This document shows positions 1-4,173 of a stretch of DNA of 5,432 bases, in pieces (position 1 is the first letter of the stretch; each line of letters opens with the position of its first letter). Where the stretch lies: assembly GCA_014728875.1 (NCBI GenBank), contig WJKV01000127.1, positions 1 to 5,432 on the forward strand, given 5' to 3'. The notes beneath the pieces are model-generated. The model was not told the origin of the DNA and did not search any database. It was given only the letters and a program-made list of their open reading frames with translations. A program made the position numbers and the translations under genes. Origin of the DNA: Candidatus Woesearchaeota archaeon (GTDB lineage Archaea > Nanobdellota > Nanobdellia > Woesearchaeales > WJKV01).

Positions 1-791
1 CTGATATCCTGTTGTGTCTTTCCTATCCTCTCATTATAATTTTCAAGCTGTTTCTCTTGTTTTTCCACTATCTCGGATTTCTTGTCTATCTGCAGCTTCA
101 AGAAAGTAGCCTTATGCTTCATGATGTTGTCATTCAAGTCTCTGTATTCCAATGCCTGGTCTCTGTCCTTCTTCAGTTCCTTTAAATAAGCATTCCTTTC
201 AGTGAGCACTATGTCTGCCTCTTTCAGCCTGCCTTCCACTCGTTCAAGCTCTCTCAGACTTTTCTGCTTTTTCTCTTCATAAGAACCTATGCCGGCAATC
301 TCTTCTATTATCTCTCTTCTCTCTGTTGTTGCCATCTCTACAAATTTCACAATGTCTCCTTGAAGTATTATATTGTAACCGTCAGGGTCTATTCTGGCCC
401 TCCCTAATAAATCAAGAATATCGTTCCTGTTGCATTTCTTGCTGTTCAGCCTGTAAATGCTGTTTCCGCCCGGCTTCACCAGCCTGGAGATGACTACCTC
501 TGCCACATCTAAAGGAAAAGTCTTGTTCTGATTATCAAAATGTATTGCAACTTCTGCTTCTTTTGCAGGGGTCTTCTTTTTACCGCCGTTATATATTAGA
601 TTGGCTGCTTTTTCAGCCCTCATAGCTTTAGAGCTCCGTCTTCCAAGAACAAACGTCAATGCATCAAGAATATTGCTTTTCCCTGAACCATTCGGTCCGA
701 CAACACAATTGAAATCCTTGCCGAAAACCAGCTCTGTCTTCTTTGCGAATGATTTGAACCCTCTACAAACCAGTTTATTTATCCTAGTCAT
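1..791 (-). CDS. smc: Chromosome segregation ATPase SMC, N-terminal part (3' end beyond window)
   Basis: This is the amino-terminal 263 codons of an SMC protein, the ABC-type ATPase of the condensin-like complex that organises and segregates the chromosome. The reading frame stays open to the left window edge; full-length SMCs are usually about 1,150-1,200 residues, so most of the gene is missing. Visible in translation: an N-terminal RGFKSF strand (residues 10-15), Walker A GPNGSGKS (32-39), the VLGRRSSKAMRA arginine-finger region (48-59), the Q-loop LQGDI (Q144), and the SMC-typical EIAGI (164-168). From about residue 170 a charged heptad-like region starts the coiled-coil arm. The start is set at ATG 791 because AAGGGA lies six bases upstream; an in-frame ATG at 797 abuts that site and is less likely. 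It follows rnhC by 42 bp in the same direction. SMC rather than Rad50 is supported by the FKSF and IAGI motifs. Confidence 0.95.
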   Translation of the reverse strand, partial: MTRINKLVCRGFKSFAKKTELVFGKDFNCVVGPNGSGKSNILDALTFVLGRRSSKAMRAEKAANLIYNGGKKKTPAKEAEVAIHFDNQNKTFPLDVAEVVISRLVKPGGNSIYRLNSKKCNRNDILDLLGRARIDPDGYNIILQGDIVKFVEMATTERREIIEEIAGIGSYEEKKQKSLRELERVEGRLKEADIVLTERNAYLKELKKDRDQALEYRDLNDNIMKHKATFLKLQIDKKSEIVEKQEKQLENYNERIGKTQQDI

Positions 792-797
792 CGTCAT

Positions 798-803
798 TCC
801 CTT
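798..803 (-). promoter_or_regulatory. Ribosome binding site of smc
   Basis: AAGGGA reads on the minus strand six bases before ATG 791. It directly abuts the alternative ATG at 797, so the spacing favours the downstream start, giving a protein that begins MTRINKL. The match to the archaeal GGAGGTGA consensus is only partial. Confidence 0.5.
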
Positions 804-830
804 TTTAGATTTTTGATGAGAGCTGGAATC

Positions 831-842
831 CCTTTATAAAGC
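831..842 (-). promoter_or_regulatory. Candidate TATA box for smc, overlapping the rnhC stop codon
   Basis: GCTTTATAAAGG reads on the minus strand, centred near 836. Archaeal start sites lie about 25 bp downstream, here near 811, which would give smc a leader of about 20 nt carrying the AAGGGA site. The element contains the rnhC TAA stop (836-834), so part of the match could be incidental. If real, smc is transcribed both from the RNase H operon and from its own promoter. Confidence 0.45.
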
Positions 843-1688
843 TTGTTGTTTCATGGCGCGCGCGACATTCTGGAAATCCAGTTTGACGAACCTTTCAAAA
901 GGCAGGCCTTTCTTTTTTAACACATCCAGAGCCTCTTTCACATGCGTGCTTCCCATGGGCACTTTAATCTTCAGCTTTCTGCTCAGCCTCTCTATCTGCT
1001 TTTTTGCCTCATCCCTTGCAAGGATCGAGGCTGCTGCAACTTCCACATACTTGCTTTCAGCCTTTGTCTCGATTATGTCGCCTGTATTACAGCCAGGGAA
1101 TTTGTCAACAACATGCTTTGCAATACTGTCTATGGAAAGTTTTGAAGCGCATTCCATGTGAAGAAGATTCATCAGACCTGTCATATTGTATTGTTTTCTC
1201 AGTTTGTTGTAATCCTTGGGCTCGAGGCTTATTACGTGGTAATTCGCTGTTTTCCTGAGCTGTCCAGCAATGGCAGAAATCTCTTTGTCGCTCAATTGTT
1301 TGCTGTCAGCAATACCCAGCTGTTTTAGCCTCTGTCTTTCTGCACTGTCTGCCCGGACAGCTGCGACAACAAGGCCTCCGAAAGTGTCGCCTTTCAATGC
1401 CTCGTCGCTTCCTATGATTGTGCCTTTTTCCTGCTTGAAATGCAGTTTTTCTTTTTTTACCGGTTTTCCGATCTTGAGTTTTTGAAGCAGTTTCTTTGTA
1501 TCTGCAACTTTTGCCTCAGCACCCTGCAGCAGCAATTTATTTGAATTGAACAGCACCAGGGTGACCGGTCCAGGACCAGGCCCTTTCATTCTTTCCTGCT
1601 CATATTCGGTTTTAGTCTTGACAGAAGAAAATCCGCGCTCTTTCAGCTGCATCAAATCCTTTTTTTTTACTTTCTCGAAAGTTACCAT
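834..1688 (-). CDS. rnhC: Ribonuclease HIII
   Basis: A type 2 RNase H that cleaves the RNA strand of RNA-DNA hybrids, acting in the cytosol on R-loops and primers. Of 284 residues, about 1-80 match the TBP-like substrate-binding domain of RNase HIII, including LLLQG at 52-56. Residues from about 90 form the catalytic domain: GSDE (D95, E96), KGDTFGGLVVAA (99-110), ADSK (127-130), VVDKFPG (D195), and TKAESKYVEVAAASILAR (E211). The four acidic residues thus read D-E-D-E, the HIII pattern, with glutamate where HII has aspartate. The C-terminal FVKLDFQN also fits the family's KLHF-type ending. Its ATG overlaps the end of rnhB in ATGGTAA, indicating translational coupling. An oddity is the GPGPGP run at 36-41. 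Length is near the bacterial HIII norm of about 300. RNase HIII is best known from Firmicutes and is uncommon in archaea, so transfer or ancient retention are both possible. Confidence 0.9.
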   Translation of the reverse strand: MVTFEKVKKKDLMQLKERGFSSVKTKTEYEQERMKGPGPGPVTLVLFNSNKLLLQGAEAKVADTKKLLQKLKIGKPVKKEKLHFKQEKGTIIGSDEALKGDTFGGLVVAAVRADSAERQRLKQLGIADSKQLSDKEISAIAGQLRKTANYHVISLEPKDYNKLRKQYNMTGLMNLLHMECASKLSIDSIAKHVVDKFPGCNTGDIIETKAESKYVEVAAASILARDEAKKQIERLSRKLKIKVPMGSTHVKEALDVLKKKGLPFERFVKLDFQNVARAMKQQAL

Positions 1689-2347
1689 TCTATCAGTTTT
1701 GTTTGCGACTTTGCAAGCATCTGCTTTTTGAAGCTGTCCCAGCTTTTCCTGAAAATCGGCCCGTACTTTTCATCTTCCCAGTTCTCTTCCAGAAATATTA
1801 TTGTCTTTGGGTCAGAAGCATAACCGCTTCCGAAATCGACTCCAAGGTTTTTCTTGATTTTCTCTACTGCCTCGTCCCTTGCAACTTTCGCAAGTATAGA
1901 GGCAGCAGCAACAATCACAAAATTCTCGTCTGCTTTGTTTTCAGCCAGCATCGCAGGATTGATGTGCCTGTCCAGAAAATTCCTTATCTCAAACTTATAA
2001 GCCTTGGTATTGACCTGTGGACAGTCGACCACGACCTCATCAGGGCCCAGATAATTGATTATCTCTGCTGTCTTCAATGCCTCCAGTTTGTTCAGGTTCG
2101 TGGAAGGATGCATCAGGACCTTGTCTATCTCTTCAGGCTCGATAAGAATTGTCTTGTATTCTTTTGCAATCTTCCTTATTTCCCTGGCAAGTTCTGCTCT
2201 TTTCTCTACTGTCAATAATTTGCTGTCTTTCACACCCAATTTCACTAATTCTGGGATCTTTGTTTCTTCGACGCACACTCCTGATATTGCCATAGGACCT
2301 ATACAAGGCCCTCTTCCTGCCTCATCAATACCTGCGATTAGAACCAT
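1682..2347 (-). CDS. rnhB: Ribonuclease HII
   Basis: The general archaeal type 2 RNase H. It cuts RNA-DNA hybrids and single ribonucleotides embedded in DNA, acting in ribonucleotide excision repair and primer removal. The 221-residue protein is complete and of normal family length. It opens with AGIDEAGRGP (D8, E9) and continues with VKDSKLL (39-45), VVVDCP (third acid D108) and NKADENFVIVAAASILAKV (fourth acid D140), giving the DEDD set of HII. GSGYASDP (173-180) holds the tyrosine (Y176) that HII enzymes use to sense the 2'-OH at the RNA-DNA junction. The last seven residues, QTKLIEW, resemble a minimal PCNA-binding motif. The ATG start lies about 27 bp from a strong TATA box with no ribosome binding site, so the transcript is probably leaderless. 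It is the first gene of the rnhB-rnhC-smc cluster; its stop overlaps the rnhC start by 7 bp. Confidence 0.96.
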   Translation of the reverse strand: MVLIAGIDEAGRGPCIGPMAISGVCVEETKIPELVKLGVKDSKLLTVEKRAELAREIRKIAKEYKTILIEPEEIDKVLMHPSTNLNKLEALKTAEIINYLGPDEVVVDCPQVNTKAYKFEIRNFLDRHINPAMLAENKADENFVIVAAASILAKVARDEAVEKIKKNLGVDFGSGYASDPKTIIFLEENWEDEKYGPIFRKSWDSFKKQMLAKSQTKLIEW

Positions 2348-2368
2348 GACAGTTGAGATTAAAAATTA

Positions 2369-2380
2369 ACTATATAAATT
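2369..2380 (-). promoter_or_regulatory. TATA box of rnhB (leaderless promoter)
   Basis: AATTTATATAGT reads on the minus strand with an A-rich stretch just upstream that could serve as BRE. The centre, near 2374, is about 27 bp before the rnhB ATG, so transcription should begin at or within a couple of bases of the start codon. It lies about 25 bp from the opposing TATA box of the divergent gene. Confidence 0.75.
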
Positions 2381-2390
2381 TTTTCTATCC

Positions 2391-2405
2391 AAAAAGTATA
2401 TAAAC
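2391..2405 (+). promoter_or_regulatory. BRE/TATA promoter of the HPF-like gene (leaderless)
   Basis: AAAAAGTATATAAAC combines an A-rich BRE-like part with TATATAA (2397-2403). The centre, near 2400, is about 28 bp before ATG 2428, so the mRNA should start almost at that ATG. This decides the start: the in-frame TTG at 2416 would lie upstream of the transcript. Confidence 0.75.
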
Positions 2406-2427
2406 AAGAACCCTATTGGTTTGTACC

Positions 2428-2796
2428 ATGAAATTGACCCAGCCGATTATTCAATATTATGGCCTTGAGGATTTGTCAGCCATTGACCAGGCCACAGTCA
2501 AGAAGATCAGCGCAGATTATCATAAAAAAATCCAGCGTTCGCTCGGCAAACAGACTTCTTTGAAGGTTCACATAAAGACCCACGACACAGAAGGAAAGAA
2601 AAGAAAATATTCAGTTGTTCTTACAGCGGTTGCAGCAGACAGAACCTTTACTTCTCATCTGGCAGACTGGGACATCAATAGGGCATTGCACAAGACCTTC
2701 AAATACCTTGACAGGGAGATCCTGAAAAAGAAAAGGCCGGAAGACGTCGGCATCGGCGGGAAATCACAGAGGGGCTGGCCAAAGAAAAAGAAATAA
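2428..2796 (+). CDS. Small basic protein, possible HPF/RaiA-like ribosome-associated factor
   Basis: A 122-residue cytosolic protein without a name I recognise. The order of predicted elements fits the ribosome-hibernation (S30EA/HPF/RaiA) fold: a first strand near IIQYYGL (6-12), a helix over about 16-39, then strands at SLKVHIKTHD (44-53), RKYSVVLTAVA (60-70) and RTFTSHLAD (73-81). A second helix, DINRALHKTFKYLDREILKKK (83-103), has the look of the HPF helix that ends with a leucine-x-x-x-basic pattern. The tail (104-122) is Gly/Lys rich and ends in KKKK, as expected for an RNA-binding extension. ATG 2428 is chosen because the TATA box is about 28 bp away; an upstream TTG at 2416 would add four residues. 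It is transcribed alone, divergently from rnhB and convergent with the winged-helix gene, 16 bp away. The fold call is inference from pattern, not from a search; another small RNA-binding alpha/beta protein is possible. Confidence 0.85.
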   Translation: MKLTQPIIQYYGLEDLSAIDQATVKKISADYHKKIQRSLGKQTSLKVHIKTHDTEGKKRKYSVVLTAVAADRTFTSHLADWDINRALHKTFKYLDREILKKKRPEDVGIGGKSQRGWPKKKK

Positions 2797-2812
2797 CTTA
2801 GATGATTTAGAA

Positions 2813-3094
2813 CTATAATCCGAATGCTTCTGTAAATTCTCTTATCTTGTTGTAATTCGCAAGAAATTCGTATCCTTTTTCAGTCAGCACGATCTTGTTC
2901 TTCTTTGTCTTTTTTCCTTCTTCGACCTTCTCCACCAGGCCTTTTTTCATCAGGCTGTCCATATAGCCCTGCAGCCGCTTATAAGAAAGATTGGATTTAT
3001 ACAGAAGATGCGTGGGTTTTATCTTTCCGCCCTTATCCTGAATAGCTTTAAGGATGTCGAATATGATTTCAAACTTGCTTCTTCTTTCACTCAT
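2813..3094 (-). CDS. Winged helix-turn-helix DNA-binding protein (archaeal ArnR1/HTH_45-like)
   Basis: A 93-residue single-domain regulator. Helix 1 spans about 5-20 (RSKFEIIFDILKAI), helix 2 about 26-34, and the recognition helix about 36-52 (LSYKRLQGYMDSLMKKGLV). A basic wing (56-68, rich in Lys) and the family-typical LTEKGYEFLANY (70-81) follow. The pattern 'ILYKSNLSY...YMDSLMKKGLV...LTEKG' is the standard archaeal small winged-helix repertoire, usually annotated as predicted transcriptional regulator. The start is placed at ATG 3094, whose ATGA overlaps the stop of the upstream membrane-protein gene; a GTG at 3103 would add three residues. The overlap implies translational coupling and a shared mRNA, so it probably works with that membrane protein. 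No sensor domain or metal-binding cysteines are present, so its signal must come from elsewhere. Target genes cannot be read from the sequence. Confidence 0.88.
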   Translation of the reverse strand: MSERRSKFEIIFDILKAIQDKGGKIKPTHLLYKSNLSYKRLQGYMDSLMKKGLVEKVEEGKKTKKNKIVLTEKGYEFLANYNKIREFTEAFGL

Positions 3095-3735
3095 TTTTTC
3101 CACACGCGAATAATGAAATACAGGAAGATCAGATATGCGATTAGCTGGAAAAGATGTCCTAATGCATAAAGATAATCAGTGAACGCGATCAGGCCGAAAG
3201 CAATATGGCTCAAGCAAAGGAACGAAAACGCGGTGCTGATCAATAATGTATTCTTGTTTCTCTTTTTCCAGTAATATTCAAAATATTTCCAGCCGATTAT
3301 AAACAGCAAGACTATTGCAATGTATTGGAATATCATCAGATAATTGCCGCTGTAATAAAGTATAAGGGCGATCAGCAGGAAGATGGCGATCATCATCTTC
3401 TTGTCATGGATTTCCATTGCTATTGCAAACAGTATGATGTACGCCAGCAAAAAGAATACCACATAAACGAATGCAGACCAGCTGAGCATATGCAAGACTT
3501 TGCCTATAAAATCTGTCCAGCCAAAATAAAGGCAAAGATGCATGAACATTCTTGATGCGAATGCCAGCAGTATGATGCCGAACGCTGCGCTGAACCAGAA
3601 ATACTTCTTCTCTCCGATCAGTTTGTATGACTTATAGCTGAACCAGATCAGCAGGACTATCGCAATAATCGACAATAGTTCAAAAAACGCATCAATCCCC
3701 AAGAACCATGCTGGAATCCTCTCCCCTAACGCCAT
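3091..3735 (-). CDS. Seven-helix membrane protein of unknown function
   Basis: A 214-residue integral membrane protein made almost wholly of hydrophobic segments, at about 12-33, 46-70, 84-108, 113-128, 132-150, 162-184 and 188-211. Short loops separate them, with basic stretches at 34-44, 111-113, 157-162 and the C-terminal RVWKK. Histidines lie within or next to the segments (H66, H82, H110, H177, H194). The last helix, ALGHLFQLIAYLIFLYFII, recalls the 'GH-L-x-x-I-x-Y' ending of MASE3-type membrane sensor domains found fused to archaeal and bacterial signalling proteins; this is recollection of a pattern, not a proven homology. There is no kinase, cyclase or other output domain. Instead, the next gene, overlapping by four bases, is a winged-helix protein. 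A membrane sensor or regulator partnered with that transcription factor is the simplest reading; a small transporter is an alternative. The ATG start lies about 30 bp from a TATA box. Confidence 0.85.
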   Translation of the reverse strand: MALGERIPAWFLGIDAFFELLSIIAIVLLIWFSYKSYKLIGEKKYFWFSAAFGIILLAFASRMFMHLCLYFGWTDFIGKVLHMLSWSAFVYVVFFLLAYIILFAIAMEIHDKKMMIAIFLLIALILYYSGNYLMIFQYIAIVLLFIIGWKYFEYYWKKRNKNTLLISTAFSFLCLSHIAFGLIAFTDYLYALGHLFQLIAYLIFLYFIIRVWKK

Positions 3736-3760
3736 CTTATATTTAAACCTGCTTTGACCC

Positions 3761-3770
3761 TTTATAAGCT
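3761..3770 (-). promoter_or_regulatory. TATA box of the membrane protein/winged-helix operon
   Basis: AGCTTATAAA reads on the minus strand, followed by GGG. Its centre is about 30 bp from ATG 3735, which places the start site within a few bases of the start codon. No ribosome binding site is visible before that ATG, consistent with a leaderless or near-leaderless mRNA. Confidence 0.65.
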
Positions 3771-3805
3771 TTGTGGATTTTTTGTCACGATTGGCCCTTC
3801 ATTCC

Positions 3806-3815
3806 ATTTAAATAC
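3806..3815 (+). promoter_or_regulatory. TATA box of the 52-codon gene
   Basis: ATTTAAATAC reads on the plus strand, centred near 3811. It predicts transcription from about 3836, just ahead of the AGAGGTG ribosome binding site at 3841. It faces away from the promoter at 3761-3770, so the 118-bp gap between the two genes is a divergent promoter region. Confidence 0.55.
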
Positions 3816-3840
3816 TTTCTGGCCCTAGCTAATGGTATAA

Positions 3841-3847
3841 AGAGGTG
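3841..3847 (+). promoter_or_regulatory. Strong Shine-Dalgarno site of the 52-codon gene
   Basis: AGAGGTG matches the archaeal GGAGGTGA consensus well and is six bases from ATG 3854. It is the best ribosome binding site in the window; most of the other genes with promoters appear leaderless. It is the main reason to accept this short reading frame as a gene. Confidence 0.75.
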
Positions 3848-3853
3848 CCAAGA

Positions 3854-4012
3854 ATGAAAGAATACAAACTTGACAAAAACCGTATCCTTTCCCAGCCGAA
3901 TTACATGGATCCTGAGGACCTGTACCAATTAAGGCTCATCAAACGCCACATGGCGACAAAGAAAAACAAGAAAGATCTGCTCGACCTTGATTTCGAGGCA
4001 GACTTTGTTTAA
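3854..4012 (+). CDS. Small hypothetical protein, 52 residues
   Basis: A short, well-supported gene: TATA box, GAGGTG ribosome binding site at ideal spacing, ATG start and TAA stop. The product begins MKEYKLDKNRILSQPNYMDP, continues with a likely amphipathic helix at about 20-34 (EDLYQLRLIKRHMAT) and a basic KKNKK patch (36-40), and ends in a strongly acidic and aromatic tail (DLLDLDFEADFV, 41-52). There are no membrane segments, cysteines or signal peptide. The split into a basic middle and an acidic end suggests a peptide that binds a partner protein or nucleic acid, but I recognise no family and assign no function. Base composition resembles the genes to its left rather than the AT-rich aminotransferase to its right. 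It stands alone: divergent from the membrane protein operon, with a terminator-like hairpin about 80 bp downstream. Confidence 0.7.
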   Translation: MKEYKLDKNRILSQPNYMDPEDLYQLRLIKRHMATKKNKKDLLDLDFEADFV

Positions 4013-4050
4013 GCTCACATTATCCGAAAATAGCTCCTGTGACAAAACCT

Positions 4051-4059
4051 CTATAAAAC
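4051..4059 (+). promoter_or_regulatory. Weak TATA-like element in the intergenic gap
   Basis: CTATAAAAC lies in the 161-bp space between the 52-codon gene and the aminotransferase gene. A transcript from it would start near 4081 and run straight into the hairpin at 4091, giving an RNA of roughly 45 nt. There is no reading frame to serve, so it is either chance in AT-rich DNA or the promoter of a tiny RNA. Confidence 0.2.
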
Positions 4060-4090
4060 AAAACATTTCCTCACTAACTCAACCCCTACA

Positions 4091-4127
4091 CCAAAACCTC
4101 AACGGTTTTGGCTCTTTCTTTTTTTTT
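4091..4127 (+). terminator. Hairpin plus T-tract terminator
   Basis: CCAAAACC (4091-4098) and GGTTTTGG (4104-4111) form a perfect 8-bp stem around a 5-base TCAAC loop. A pyrimidine tract ending in nine T (4119-4127) follows. Archaeal RNA polymerase terminates on T-tracts, and the hairpin is an additional element. It most likely ends the mRNA of the 52-codon gene, leaving a 3' UTR of roughly 80-110 nt. It also insulates the aminotransferase promoter about 15 bp beyond. The rest of the gap (4013-4090) shows only the weak TATA-like element. Confidence 0.65.
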
Positions 4128-4140
4128 AATTTTTAACAAC

Positions 4141-4150
4141 ATTTATAAAC
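4141..4150 (+). promoter_or_regulatory. TATA box of the aminotransferase gene
   Basis: ATTTATAAAC is centred near 4146, about 28 bp before ATG 4174 and 25 bp before an in-frame GTG at 4171. With no ribosome binding site present, a leaderless mRNA starting at one of these codons is expected. Confidence 0.7.
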
Positions 4151-4173
4151 GAATTCTCATCATATAATTTGTG

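Noticed and set aside
1703..2218. 171-codon plus-strand reading frame inside rnhB
   Set aside because: It is antisense to an unmistakable RNase HII gene with all catalytic motifs; its translation shows no recognisable domain and it has no promoter or ribosome binding site.
2416..2427. TTG at 2416 as start of the HPF-like gene
   Set aside because: The TATA box at 2397-2403 predicts transcription from about 2425-2428, leaving TTG 2416 outside the mRNA; ATG 2428 fits a leaderless start.
2797..2812. Bidirectional terminator between the convergent HPF-like and winged-helix genes
   Set aside because: The 16-bp gap has no inverted repeat and no strong T-tract on either strand.
3095..3103. GTG at 3103 as start of the winged-helix protein
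   Set aside because: ATG 3094 forms a classic ATGA overlap with the preceding stop and begins where the winged-helix domain begins; the extra three residues add nothing recognisable.
3835..3841. GGTATAA as TATA box of the 52-codon gene
   Set aside because: A start site about 25 bp downstream would fall inside the coding region; the ATTTAAATAC element at 3806-3815 is correctly placed.
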